Shown here in pieces: positions 30,849 through 39,991 of a stretch of DNA of 64,000 nucleotides (position 1 is its first letter; each line of letters starts with the position of its first letter). The translations under genes were made by a program, and so were the position numbers. Origin of the DNA: Lachnospiraceae bacterium (GTDB lineage: Bacteria > Bacillota > Clostridia > Lachnospirales > Lachnospiraceae). The stretch is from positions 1 through 64,000 of the forward strand of contig CAJTCV010000019.1 in NCBI GenBank assembly GCA_910574805.1, read 5' to 3'. A model generated the notes under the pieces. The model did not search any database. It was not told the origin of the DNA and worked only from the letters and a program-made list of their open reading frames with translations.

Positions 30849-31547
30849 ATGATGCGGGTTCTTTTTGTGTGCCACAGCAGTTTTGTGGTGGAGCTGGATC
30901 AGAGCGTGCTGATTTTCGACTATTACGGGGAAGGAAGGCTTCCGGCCGTATCCGGAGACAAACAGGTATATTTTCTGAACAGCCATGGTCATCCGGATCA
31001 TTTTAAGAGAGAGATTCTGGAGCTTCGGGAGCGGTATCCAAAGGCAGAATATATTCTGTCCAGAGATATCTATTTCCGCAGGGAGGACCGGCGGGAATGG
31101 ATTCACAGTGTAAAGGCGCGGGAGGATTATGAACTGGGAGAGCTGAAGTTTCATACCCTGCGTTCCACAGATATGGGCGTGGCTTTTGTAGTGGAGACAG
31201 AGGGAAAGCGGATCTATCACGCCGGTGATCTGAACTGGTGGCACTGGGAAGGGGAGGACAAGGCCTGGAATCACAATATGGCGGCAAATTACCGGAATGA
31301 GGTGGACAGGCTGAAGGGACAGCATTTTCATGCGGCCTTCGTCCCCATCGATCCCCGGCTGTCAGAAGCATACTACTGGGGGATCCGGTATTTTCTGGAA
31401 CAGACTGATGCAGAACATGTGTTCCCCATGCATTTCTGGGGGAAATATGAGCTGTGTACGAAGCTGGCCGGACAGCCGGAGATGGCAGGCCTGCTTTCTC
31501 ATTATCATCCGATCGGATATCAGGGACAGGAGTGGAATTTATGTTAG
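30849..31547 (+). CDS. UlaG-like MBL-fold hydrolase
   Basis: A protein of 232 residues with a metallo-beta-lactamase fold: SHGHPDHF (about 43-50) is the metal motif, and [11 protein letters not shown] and [10 protein letters not shown] supply later ligands. It resembles the UlaG-like hydrolases of unknown substrate. AGGAGG precedes two adjacent ATG codons. Its stop overlaps the RNase HI start, so the two are translationally coupled. Confidence 0.85.
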   Translation: MMRVLFVCHSSFVVELDQSVLIFDYYGEGRLPAVSGDKQVYFLNSHGHPDHFKREILELRERYPKAEYILSRDIYFRREDRREWIHSVKAREDYELGELKFHTLRSTDMGVAFVVETEGKRIYHAGDLNWWHWEGEDKAWNHNMAANYRNEVDRLKGQHFHAAFVPIDPRLSEAYYWGIRYFLEQTDAEHVFPMHFWGKYELCTKLAGQPEMAGLLSHYHPIGYQGQEWNLC

Positions 31548-32017
31548 TGAAGATTTATACGGACGGTTCCGCCAGAGGAAATCCGGACGGTCCGGGGGGA
31601 TACGGCACGATCCTTTCCTACACGGATCCCAGAGGGCAGGAGCACATCCGGGAATACTCCCAGGGGTACAGAAAGACGACCAATAACCGCATGGAGCTTA
31701 TGGCGGCCATTGTGGGTCTGGAGGCGCTGAACCGGCCGTGCCAGGTGGAACTGTATTCAGATTCCAGATATCTGGTGGACGCCTTTAACCAGCACTGGAT
31801 CGAATCCTGGATCAAAAAGAACTGGGTGAACAGTCAGAAGAAGCCGGTGAAGAATCCGGATCTGTGGAAACGGCTTCTGAAAGCAGTCGAACCTCATGAG
31901 GTGACTTTTATCTGGGTCAAGGGACACGACGGTCATCCGCAGAATGAAAGATGCGACGAACTGGCTACCCGGGCGGCAGACGGAGACGGACTCCTGGAAG
32001 ATACCGTGACCGCCTGA
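31541..32017 (+). CDS. rnhA: Ribonuclease HI
   Basis: A protein of 158 residues that degrades RNA in RNA-DNA hybrids. The acidic catalytic set is visible: D in [17 protein letters not shown] in [10 protein letters not shown] in [12 protein letters not shown], and D in NERCDELA; the basic WVKGHDGHP motif is also there. The start at 31541 has AGGAG and begins one residue before the first strand; the open frame upstream is inside the MBL gene. Confidence 0.95.
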   Translation: MLVKIYTDGSARGNPDGPGGYGTILSYTDPRGQEHIREYSQGYRKTTNNRMELMAAIVGLEALNRPCQVELYSDSRYLVDAFNQHWIESWIKKNWVNSQKKPVKNPDLWKRLLKAVEPHEVTFIWVKGHDGHPQNERCDELATRAADGDGLLEDTVTA

Positions 32018-32078
32018 AGACCGGAGACGGGACCGCCCGGCGCCCATATCAACGCCGGGGAGTCAGAATGAGAAGCGC

Positions 32079-33377
32079 CTATTCCAGCGCCGGCCGCCTG
32101 GGATCCAGGACGGAAGCAGCATCGATCAGGTCTGAGACGGATTCCGGCCGCATGGTCATGGTGTATCCGTCCAGATTGCACCGGGTCTGGCGCACATAGC
32201 CGTCTTTAACGACGACGAAAGGCTGGGAGGCCCAGACTCCGCAGAAGAAGCGAAAGCCCTCAGACTGCAGATAGGTCAGCTTCTGGCCGGGATAGTCGAT
32301 CTCTTCGCCGTATGGATAAATGTATACATCCGTGTCTCCCACAAGGCTGGCGATCTCATCCTTCCAGCGGGTCGTATCCTCCACCAGAGAGTTGTAGGAG
32401 ATTTCTGCTGTATGCCGGTGACCGTAGCCGTGAGAAGCAAAGCTCCAGCCGGTCTCTTTGAGTCTTGCGGCGACGGCCCGCACCGCTTCTTTATCCGCTT
32501 CCAGGGAAGGATTTTCCGGATCATTGACGCGGTAGCCCAGCGTCCCCTCGTATCCGGTGGCGGCGATGATGCCTTTGGCGCCTCGCAGGGAGAAATCCGG
32601 GTGCTCTCTGACAAAAGTATCCACGATGGGCATCACGTCATAATCTCCAATATGTTCTTCTCCATTCTGGTCGATATAGAGATTTTTCACGTCCCCGTTC
32701 TCATCCAGCAGGAGTCTTTTTGAAAATCCGTCCTGTTCCATATAGTCGTAGTAGCTTACATCGTCCACGGACAGCACCAGGGGGATCCTGCCCTCCGGCA
32801 CCAGGGGCTGTGCGGCCTGAAGCGTGGTATTGCCGGCTTCGTCCGTTACCTCTGTACAAAGGTCATGAATATCGATGAGAAGATAACCGTTGGCGTAGAG
32901 CTGTTCCAGGATGGCGCGGCATTCTTCCACGGTGGTCATCCAGTAGTTGTATCCGTTGGACATGTAGTCTCCGTCAAAGGCCAGGTCTGTATCCACAATA
33001 AGAGAGTGGAAGAAGATATGGCGCACCGGCTGGTCGTAGGGGACGAAGGAAGCGGACTTTTCCGTATATTCCGCATTTGCCGCCAGCACCTGCTCATCCT
33101 GCGCGAATTCCTCCGGTATCTCCTGCAGAAGCGCCAGGGCTTCTTCATAAAAATACCCCCGGGCCAGCGTTTCGGCTTCTGCAAGAAGCGGTTCCACAGT
33201 CTCTTCCCGCCGAAGGGCTGTGAGCTCTTCCTCTGTGGGCGCCGGTTCTTCCGGCGGAGCCGGTACCTCCGCGGCCGCCGGTTCTGCGGCCGGTTCCTCC
33301 GCCCCGCATGCGGGCAGGCTGATCATGGCAGCCAGTGCTGTGAACAGGATCCATTGTTTCATACTTTTCTTTTTCAT
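32079..33377 (-). CDS. Polysaccharide deacetylase lipoprotein
   Basis: A protein of 432 residues. The N-terminal signal peptide ends in a lipobox (SLPACG), so it is a surface lipoprotein; an Ala/Pro/Glu-rich linker follows (about 25-60). The catalytic half has the NodB-type deacetylase pattern with the metal-binding DD (PLVLSVDDVSYYDYM) and SHGYGHRHTAEI. It is likely to deacetylate peptidoglycan or another glycan. The start at 33377 is chosen from AGAGGA spacing and the signal peptide; 33383 is an alternative. It stands alone, converging on rnhA. Confidence 0.85.
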   Translation of the reverse strand: MKKKSMKQWILFTALAAMISLPACGAEEPAAEPAAAEVPAPPEEPAPTEEELTALRREETVEPLLAEAETLARGYFYEEALALLQEIPEEFAQDEQVLAANAEYTEKSASFVPYDQPVRHIFFHSLIVDTDLAFDGDYMSNGYNYWMTTVEECRAILEQLYANGYLLIDIHDLCTEVTDEAGNTTLQAAQPLVPEGRIPLVLSVDDVSYYDYMEQDGFSKRLLLDENGDVKNLYIDQNGEEHIGDYDVMPIVDTFVREHPDFSLRGAKGIIAATGYEGTLGYRVNDPENPSLEADKEAVRAVAARLKETGWSFASHGYGHRHTAEISYNSLVEDTTRWKDEIASLVGDTDVYIYPYGEEIDYPGQKLTYLQSEGFRFFCGVWASQPFVVVKDGYVRQTRCNLDGYTMTMRPESVSDLIDAASVLDPRRPALE

Positions 33378-33539
33378 AAGCATTTTCCTCTGTGACATGA
33401 AAGATCTGTACAGCATCCGTGCTGTACGCTTTGCAGTGTGCACCTGCTTTTTTCCTATTATATCATGATATCTCTGAAAAGTCTTTATATTTGTGGCAGG
33501 ACAGTATTTTCCGTAAAATGAAATTTTTATCAGAAAATA

Positions 33540-33568
33540 TTGCGGTGGCTGAAATCGTGTGATATGAT
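33540..33568 (+). promoter_or_regulatory. Sigma-A promoter of alaS
   Basis: TTGCGG (33540-33545), 17 bases, TATGAT (33563-33568), about 75 bases before the alaS start. The leader is too short for a T-box and none is seen. Confidence 0.68.
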
Positions 33569-33643
33569 GAATATCGTGCAGTCCTGCGCAGCTACAGAAT
33601 GTGCGGGGGAGGGCACAACAGAATAATATGGAGGAAACAAAAA

Positions 33644-36283
33644 GTGAAAGAATACGGTGTTAACGAGCTCCGCAGAATGTTCCTTGAATTCTTCGAGAGC
33701 AAGGATCATCTGAAGATGAAGAGCTTTTCCCTTGTTCCGCGTAATGATAAGAGTCTTCTGCTGATCAACTCCGGTATGGCGCCGCTGAAGCCATATTTCA
33801 CCGGGGCTGAGATCCCGCCCCGGCGTCGGGTGACGACCTGCCAGAAGTGCATCCGTACCGGCGATATCGAGAATGTGGGCAAGACTGCCCGTCACGGTAC
33901 TTTTTTTGAGATGTTGGGGAATTTTTCCTTCGGGGATTATTTTAAAAAGGAAGCAATTGCCTGGTCCTGGGAGTTCCTGACGGAAGTGGTGGGGCTTGAT
34001 CCGGACCGCCTGTATCCGTCAGTCTATCTGGAGGATGACGAGGCATTCGAGATCTGGAACAAAAAGATCGGGATCCCTGCAGAGCGGATCTTCCGTTTCG
34101 GCAAGGAAGACAATTTCTGGGAGCACGGAGCCGGTCCCTGCGGTCCCTGTTCGGAGATTTATTATGACCGGGGAGAGGCATACGGATGCGGCAGCCCGGA
34201 CTGTACGGTGGGCTGCGACTGCGACCGCTATATGGAGGTCTGGAACAATGTCTTTACCCAGTTTGACAATGACGGGAACAATCATTATACAGAACTGACT
34301 CAGAAGAATATCGACACCGGCATGGGGCTGGAGCGCCTGGCAGTGGCGGTGCAGAACGTGGATTCCATTTTTGACGTGGATACCGTGCGCGCCCTTCGGG
34401 ATAAGGTATGCGAATATGCCCGCTGCGATTATAAGAAGGATGAGAAAAAGGATGTGTCCATCCGCCTGATTACGGATCATATCCGTTCGGCGACTTTTAT
34501 GATCTCCGACGGCATCATGCCCACAAATGCAGGACGGGGCTATGTACTTCGCCGCCTGATCCGCCGTGCGGCCCGTCACGGGCGTCTGCTGGGTATCGAG
34601 GGAAAATTTCTGGCGAAGCTTTCCGAGACCGTGATTGAGGGCTCCAGAGACGGTTATCCGGAGCTGGAGGAGAAGAGAGACTTTATTTTCAAGGTGCTGA
34701 CGCAGGAAGAGGACAAGTTCAACAGGACCATTGATCAGGGACTGGGCATCCTGGCTGAGCTGGAAGAGTCCATGAAGGCGGCGGGGGAAAAGACCCTGTC
34801 CGGCGCGGATGCATTTAAACTGTACGATACCTATGGATTCCCGCTGGATCTGACAAAAGAGATCCTGGAGGAAAAAGGTTATGATATCGATGAGGACGGC
34901 TTCCGGGCGTGTATGGAAGAGCAGCGGCGTCTGGCGCAGGAGTCCCATGAGGTGACCAATTACATGGGCGCGGATGCCACGGTCTATGATGAGATCGACG
35001 CCGCCGTGACGACGGAGTTCGTGGGCTATGACCGTCTGGAGCAAACGTCGAAGGTGACGGTGCTGACGACGGATACGGAACTGACGGAAGCTCTGTCGGA
35101 AGGCCAGGTGGGTACCATCTTCGTGGAAGAGACGCCTTTTTATGCCACCATGGGCGGGCAGCAGGGAGATAAGGGAACGATCCTCTGCGGCGATGCGGTG
35201 TTCGTTGTGGAAGACACCATCAGGCTCCTGGGCGGCAAGGTGGGCCATGTGGGACATATGGATGCCGGCCTGATCAAGGCGGGAGATCTGGTGACCCTGA
35301 AGGTGGACGGCGCAGGGCGCGCGGATACCTGCAGGAATCACAGCGCGACCCATCTGCTGCAGAAGGCGCTGAAGCTGGTGCTGGGCAATCATGTGGAGCA
35401 GAAGGGATCTCTGGTGACGCCGGACCGTCTGCGCTTTGACTTTGCGCATTTCCAGCAGATGACGGCGGACGAGCTTGCGCAGGTGGAGGCCATGGTCAAC
35501 GAAGAGATCCGGGCAGACCTTCCGGTGGTGACGCAGATCATGGATCTGGAGTCGGCGAAGAAGAGCGGCGCCATGGCTCTGTTTGATGAGAAATACGCCG
35601 AGGATGTCCGGGTGGTATCCATGGGAGATTTCTCAAAAGAGCTGTGCGGCGGTACACATGTGTCAGATACAGGCATGATCACGGCCTTCCGGATCGTGTC
35701 CGAGTCCGGTATCGCGGCAGGGGTGCGCCGGATTGAAGCGCTGACCGGAGACGGGGTGTTCCGCTATTACAGGGAGCAGGAGGCAAGACTCGCCGAGGCA
35801 GCGAAGCTTCTGAAGACCACGCCGGCATCCGTATCTGAGAAGATCGGGCATCTCCTGACGGAGATCCGGGCGCTGCAGAGCGAGAATGAGGCGCTGAAAA
35901 GCAGGGCGGCCAGAGATGCTCTGGGGGATGTCATGAACCAGGTGAAGGAGATCAAAGGGATCAAAGTCCTCGCCACGAAGGTGGAAGGCGTGGATATGAA
36001 TGGTCTTCGGGATCTGGGCGACCAGCTGAAGGAGAAGCTGGGCGAAGGTATCGTAGTCCTGGCGTCCGTGACGGACGGCAAGGTCAGCCTGATGGCTACG
36101 GCCACGGAAGGAGCCATGAAAGCAGGCGCTCACGCGGGCAATCTGATCAAGGCCATCGCATCTGTCGTAGGCGGAGGCGGAGGCGGACGTCCGAATATGG
36201 CTCAGGCAGGCGGAAAGAATCCTGCAGGGATCGATGAAGCCGTGGCAAAGGCCGTGGAAGTGGCAGAGAGTCAGCTGGGCTGA
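33644..36283 (+). CDS. alaS: Alanyl-tRNA synthetase
   Basis: A protein of 879 residues that charges tRNA(Ala). The class II core opens YGVNELRRMFLEFFESKDH and includes RHGTFFEMLGNFSFGDYFK; the editing domain has the HxxxH of NHSATHLLQKAL and the CGGTHVSDTG zinc motif; the C-Ala domain ends GGGGGGRPNMAQAGG. A GTG start with GGAGG nine bases upstream (33644) is preferred to the upstream in-frame ATG, matching the family's usual N-terminus. Confidence 0.97.
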   Translation: MKEYGVNELRRMFLEFFESKDHLKMKSFSLVPRNDKSLLLINSGMAPLKPYFTGAEIPPRRRVTTCQKCIRTGDIENVGKTARHGTFFEMLGNFSFGDYFKKEAIAWSWEFLTEVVGLDPDRLYPSVYLEDDEAFEIWNKKIGIPAERIFRFGKEDNFWEHGAGPCGPCSEIYYDRGEAYGCGSPDCTVGCDCDRYMEVWNNVFTQFDNDGNNHYTELTQKNIDTGMGLERLAVAVQNVDSIFDVDTVRALRDKVCEYARCDYKKDEKKDVSIRLITDHIRSATFMISDGIMPTNAGRGYVLRRLIRRAARHGRLLGIEGKFLAKLSETVIEGSRDGYPELEEKRDFIFKVLTQEEDKFNRTIDQGLGILAELEESMKAAGEKTLSGADAFKLYDTYGFPLDLTKEILEEKGYDIDEDGFRACMEEQRRLAQESHEVTNYMGADATVYDEIDAAVTTEFVGYDRLEQTSKVTVLTTDTELTEALSEGQVGTIFVEETPFYATMGGQQGDKGTILCGDAVFVVEDTIRLLGGKVGHVGHMDAGLIKAGDLVTLKVDGAGRADTCRNHSATHLLQKALKLVLGNHVEQKGSLVTPDRLRFDFAHFQQMTADELAQVEAMVNEEIRADLPVVTQIMDLESAKKSGAMALFDEKYAEDVRVVSMGDFSKELCGGTHVSDTGMITAFRIVSESGIAAGVRRIEALTGDGVFRYYREQEARLAEAAKLLKTTPASVSEKIGHLLTEIRALQSENEALKSRAARDALGDVMNQVKEIKGIKVLATKVEGVDMNGLRDLGDQLKEKLGEGIVVLASVTDGKVSLMATATEGAMKAGAHAGNLIKAIASVVGGGGGGRPNMAQAGGKNPAGIDEAVAKAVEVAESQLG

Positions 36284-36313
36284 CCGGAATGAATGAAAAA
36301 GGAGAGTGTTAAG

Positions 36314-36634
36314 ATGACAACAGGATTGAAAGTATGGCTTTGGCTTGTACTGGTAGTGAATGCGATCGCAGGAGTGACCGCAGTGGTGACTGCATTACTG
36401 ATCCCCTTTATGTGGGTGGTTGTGGTGGCAGAGATTCTGGTTGTGGCAGGCGCGGTGATGCTTCTGTTCCCCAGAAAGAAAATGGGATTCTTTCTCATCT
36501 GTGGAGGCAACGCAGTCAGCCTGATCGTGAATGTGATTCTGGGCCAGAACATCGTGTCTTCCGTAGTATCTGCAGTGCTTATGCCGCTGATCATCTGGCT
36601 GCTGATCAAAAACACCTGGTATGAGTTCCAGTAA
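36314..36634 (+). CDS. Small membrane protein
   Basis: A protein of 106 residues with three or four hydrophobic helices (about 8-28, 32-50, 55-76, 80-98) and no recognised family. AAGGAG precedes the ATG; the in-frame ATG at 36293 lacks a site. It follows alaS by 30 bases and may share its transcript. Confidence 0.65.
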   Translation: MTTGLKVWLWLVLVVNAIAGVTAVVTALLIPFMWVVVVAEILVVAGAVMLLFPRKKMGFFLICGGNAVSLIVNVILGQNIVSSVVSAVLMPLIIWLLIKNTWYEFQ

Positions 36635-36667
36635 ACAGAAAAGGGGCAGAAATTGTAAAAAAACCGC

Positions 36668-36696
36668 TTGACATTCCCAGATGTGGTATGTATAAT
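36668..36696 (+). promoter_or_regulatory. Consensus sigma-A promoter of rpmF
   Basis: TTGACA (36668-36673), 17 bases, TATAAT (36691-36696): a perfect consensus pair, as expected for a ribosomal protein gene. Confidence 0.92.
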
Positions 36697-36782
36697 ATTT
36701 TAAGTGTGAATGATTCGGGTTACATGAATGCAGCTCGATGAATGACGAACTGAAGCGAGAAAGCATAGAGGAGGTGTAACCT

Positions 36783-36962
36783 GTGTCTATTTGTCCAAAG
36801 AATAAATCTTCCAAGGGAAGAAGAGATAAGAGAAGAGCAAACTGGAAGATGAGCGCTCCGAATCTGGTGAAGTGCAGCAAGTGCGGAGCTCTTATGATGC
36901 CGCACAGAGTGTGCAAGGCCTGCGGCTCTTACAATAAGAAGGAGATCATCGCAGTTGACTGA
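36783..36962 (+). CDS. rpmF: Ribosomal protein bL32
   Basis: A protein of 59 residues starting at GTG with GGAGG upstream. It opens SICPKNKSSKGRRDKRRANW and has a complete zinc ribbon (CSKCG, then CKACG), so this is the zinc-bound form of L32. In many Firmicutes rpmF is directly followed by plsX; here an intervening sugar-transport block of 6.4 kb separates them. A strong terminator follows. Confidence 0.96.
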   Translation: MSICPKNKSSKGRRDKRRANWKMSAPNLVKCSKCGALMMPHRVCKACGSYNKKEIIAVD

Positions 36963-36985
36963 TCTTTGAACATGTGCTGAATCTG

Positions 36986-37023
36986 AAAACAGGGTCTGAA
37001 GGAATGTTCAGACCCTGTTTTTT
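36986..37023 (+). terminator. Intrinsic terminator of rpmF
   Basis: AAAACAGGGTCTGAA and TTCAGACCCTGTTTTTT form a 13-pair stem with a six-base loop and T run. The A run on the left also suits the converging response-regulator gene. Confidence 0.93.
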
Positions 37024-37057
37024 GATGTTTTTTCAGGCTGTGAATGTATTTACACTT

Positions 37058-38638
37058 TTATGTATGCCCCAGTGTCCGGTACTCGGAGGGAGTCACGCCG
37101 TGGTACCGCTTGAACAGCCGGCTGAAATAGAGCTGGTCTTCAAAGCCCACGGAGATCGCCACTTCCTTGATGTAGCTGTTTCGGTCCTTCAGAAGCTCTT
37201 CCGCTCTCGCCATGCGGAGCTGGTTGATGTGCGTGTTGATGCTGATGCCGGTTTCTTCCTTGAAGATCCGGCACAGATAGCCGGAGCTTAAGCCCACATG
37301 TTCCGAGACGGAGGCAAGGCTGATCTTGCGGCTGTAGTTATTCCGGATATAGGAGAGTGCCTGTTCCACCTCCGGGCTGTATGACTCTGCCGGAGGTTCT
37401 GCCAGAGGCTCCCGGGAGAAAAAGGCGCGGAGAGCATCCGACAGATACCGTTCCAGCTCTTCTCTGGTCAGAGCATTGCGCATGGTCTCCGTACTGTCCG
37501 CGATCTGGTCGTGAGCCGCGGCGCTTAAGTCCGCCGTGTGGTATTCCAGCTCCCCCAGGAACCGGACACAATACTGGATTACCCTGGAGGGCAGGACATT
37601 GTGCTGCTGACAGGCGGCTAGAAGCGCCTGGATGCGGTCTGAAGCGCGGGTGAGCCGTTCTTCCTCCGGCACCAGGAGAATCTCTGCGGCCAGCTCCTTA
37701 TAAGAGATATCCGGGATTTCCTGGGAGACCGACAGAGCGTCCGCCTGTACCTGTCCCAGCGGGCCGTAGAAGCCAAGCTCCAGAAGATCCTGAAAGTTGT
37801 GGTAGACGGTGCGGGCCTGGGGCAGATCCGGAATCCCGCTCTGGTACAGGATCGCCGGGGACAGAGACATGTAATATTGAAAAAGCTGTATAATACGGGA
37901 GGCCAGTCCGGAGATGGTATACTGATGCTGCTTCAGCTCTGATTCCGGGAGTACCAGCAGGGTATTGCTTGTACTGAAGAGGATGATCCGGCGCCGGTCA
38001 AATGGTTCCAGTGCATTTTTCAGCGTGCTCTGGATCAGGTCGATGGATGGAAGCGGCTCCATGTTCTGGTCATACCAGTCAAAGGAGATCTGGCAGAGCG
38101 CATAGGTATCCTGCTCCTCCGGAACGAATCCGGTGACGCCAAGGAGCGTGTCAAATTCATAATTCCGGTTGGTGAAAAATTCCCTCCATGCGGCGTGCCG
38201 CTCCTGATGGAGCATGGTCTCCTGAATGGAGCGCTGCTGTTTTGCATCCTCTGCAGCCTTCTGGTCCAGCTTTTCCTTCAGTTTTTTCAGCTGTTCGGTC
38301 AGTTCTTCCGGACTGATGCTCACTTTCAGAATATAATCCGCGGCTCCCAGCACCAGGGCGGTCCGGACATAATTAAAGTCTTCGTAGTTGCTGATGACCA
38401 GAAATTCGCAGTCCAGCTTTTTCTTCCGGACTTCACGGATCAGCTCGATTCCGTCCATGAGCGGCATTTTCAGGTCACAGATGATCAGATCGGGATGAAA
38501 ACGGCAGGCCATCTCCAGCGCTTCTTCTCCGTTGGAAGCCGTGGCGCAGATATGGAAGCCCAGTTCATTCCAGTCGATCATGGAACGCAGTGCAATCTTT
38601 ACAATGGGCTCATCATCAACAATCAATACCTGATACAT
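37058..38638 (-). CDS. YesN-type response regulator with AraC DNA-binding domain
   Basis: A protein of 526 residues. The N-terminal receiver (about 1-125) has phospho-acceptor Asp in DLIICDLKMPLMDG; a middle region follows; a C-terminal AraC helix-turn-helix pair (about 430-526; ISLASVSEHVGLSSGYLCRIF, YIKEVAISVGFEDQLYFSRLF) binds DNA. It is co-transcribed with the sensor kinase upstream (33-base gap) and divergent from a PTS operon, which it probably activates through the direct repeats at 39802-39836. Confidence 0.92.
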   Translation of the reverse strand: MYQVLIVDDEPIVKIALRSMIDWNELGFHICATASNGEEALEMACRFHPDLIICDLKMPLMDGIELIREVRKKKLDCEFLVISNYEDFNYVRTALVLGAADYILKVSISPEELTEQLKKLKEKLDQKAAEDAKQQRSIQETMLHQERHAAWREFFTNRNYEFDTLLGVTGFVPEEQDTYALCQISFDWYDQNMEPLPSIDLIQSTLKNALEPFDRRRIILFSTSNTLLVLPESELKQHQYTISGLASRIIQLFQYYMSLSPAILYQSGIPDLPQARTVYHNFQDLLELGFYGPLGQVQADALSVSQEIPDISYKELAAEILLVPEEERLTRASDRIQALLAACQQHNVLPSRVIQYCVRFLGELEYHTADLSAAAHDQIADSTETMRNALTREELERYLSDALRAFFSREPLAEPPAESYSPEVEQALSYIRNNYSRKISLASVSEHVGLSSGYLCRIFKEETGISINTHINQLRMARAEELLKDRNSYIKEVAISVGFEDQLYFSRLFKRYHGVTPSEYRTLGHT

Positions 38639-38671
38639 ATTTACTAACTACCTCCCTTAAAAATCCACGGT

Positions 38672-39715
38672 TTACAGATGTACTTCTGTGTCAGAAGCAA
38701 TGGCGGGAATCCGGATCCTGCACCGCGTTCCCTTTCCGGGGCTGCTGCTGATCGTAAGACCGTAATCTCCGGAAAAATAGAGATGGATCCGGTCGTTGAC
38801 GTTTTTGTTGCCGATGCCGCCGAGCCCTTTGGGGGCGGCTGACGGATCATTCATATCAAAGCCCTTTCCCTCGTCCCGTACTTCCAGCAGGATGTCCTCT
38901 CCATCGGGCATACAGGTGACATGGATCTCCATAATGGTTCCGTCGTTGAAGGAGCCGTGGAGCACAGAGTTCTCTGCCAGAGGCTGCAGGATCAGCTTGG
39001 GCAGGAGACAGCCGGAAAGCTCCGGAGCAATATCATAATTCACATGAAAGCTTCCTGCATAGCGGATGGCCTGGATGGAGAAATAGTGTTTCAGGTTGTC
39101 GACCTCTTCCTGGATCGTGATAAACTCCCGATCGTTGATCAGGGTGTTCTTCAGAAGCTCGCTCAGGGAACGGATGCCTTCGGAGACCACCCGGTCCTGG
39201 TTCATCTGCGCTACCAGCCGCAGCGTGTTCAATGTATTGAATAAGAAATGCGGATTGATCTGGTACTGGAGCATCCGAAGCTCCAGCTCCCGCTTCTTCG
39301 CCTCGCTGGACTGCCGCTGCTCCAGCAGGAGCTGGATCTCCGTAACCATACCGTCAATGTTGTCCGACAGATAGGACAGCTCATCGTTGCCTGCATCCTG
39401 AATGCGGGTCTCCAGATCTCCGTCGGAGATCGCCTGGCAGGTGCGTACCATATGGTCAATGGGGTGGGAGATGCTCATGTAGGTATAGAGGGTCATGGTC
39501 AGGGCAATGCTCATCATCAGAAGAGAAAGGACCAGGATCTGCCCGGTCATTTCCGTACTCCCATACAGTGTATACGTATACAGATAGATGAAGGTCAGGG
39601 GAAATACCGTGGAGATCAGATAAGAGATGATCAGCCGGCTCCTGAGCTTCAGGTTCCGAAGCCCCACAAGGGTAAATTCGGTGAACAGCTGAAAGTCATG
39701 ATTTTCCGTAGGCAT
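38672..39715 (-). CDS. YesM/LytS-type sensor histidine kinase lacking an ectodomain
   Basis: A protein of 347 residues. Two helices (about 28-48 and 58-80) are linked by only about 10 residues, so there is no extracellular sensor domain, unlike usual YesM kinases of nearly 600 residues. A HAMP-like segment (SHPIDHMVRTCQAISDGDLETR), the His_kinase box LQYQINPHFLFNTLNTLR and the ATPase with GGIGNKNVNDR follow. It probably senses the PTS or a membrane partner rather than an outside ligand. Confidence 0.9.
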   Translation of the reverse strand: MPTENHDFQLFTEFTLVGLRNLKLRSRLIISYLISTVFPLTFIYLYTYTLYGSTEMTGQILVLSLLMMSIALTMTLYTYMSISHPIDHMVRTCQAISDGDLETRIQDAGNDELSYLSDNIDGMVTEIQLLLEQRQSSEAKKRELELRMLQYQINPHFLFNTLNTLRLVAQMNQDRVVSEGIRSLSELLKNTLINDREFITIQEEVDNLKHYFSIQAIRYAGSFHVNYDIAPELSGCLLPKLILQPLAENSVLHGSFNDGTIMEIHVTCMPDGEDILLEVRDEGKGFDMNDPSAAPKGLGGIGNKNVNDRIHLYFSGDYGLTISSSPGKGTRCRIRIPAIASDTEVHL

Positions 39716-39801
39716 ATGGACTCCTTTCCTGCGGGATGTGTACGATCCATACTCAGTATACCGGATTTTCTGTGTTTATCTATATTTTAATCGTAAAGAG
39801 G

Positions 39802-39944
39802 AAAAAAATCCATATGAAATGTAAAAAAATCCATATTCAGGAAATTTAGAAAAAATTTTAAAATTTTATTTATATTTTATAATTGAAGATAATCCATACA
39901 AAAGATAAGATAATATCTATACATTTTTGTGCAGATTATATAAT
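39802..39944 (+). promoter_or_regulatory. Direct repeats and promoter between the two-component and PTS operons
   Basis: AAAAAAATCCATAT occurs at 39802-39815 and again at 39823-39836, exactly 21 bases apart, the usual spacing for AraC-type activators. A partial copy (AATCCATAC) lies at 39891-39899. Downstream TATAAT (39939-39944) has a poor -35 (TCTATA at 39916-39921), as expected for an activator-dependent promoter. The repeats are about 80 bases before it. Confidence 0.65.
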
Positions 39945-39991
39945 ATACAGGGCATAAAGATTCTACATACATAAAAGGAGGTAGAGTAGAT

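Noticed and set aside
33444-33643. T-box leader before alaS
   Set aside because: The leader after the promoter is about 70 bases and shows no T-box core or terminator.
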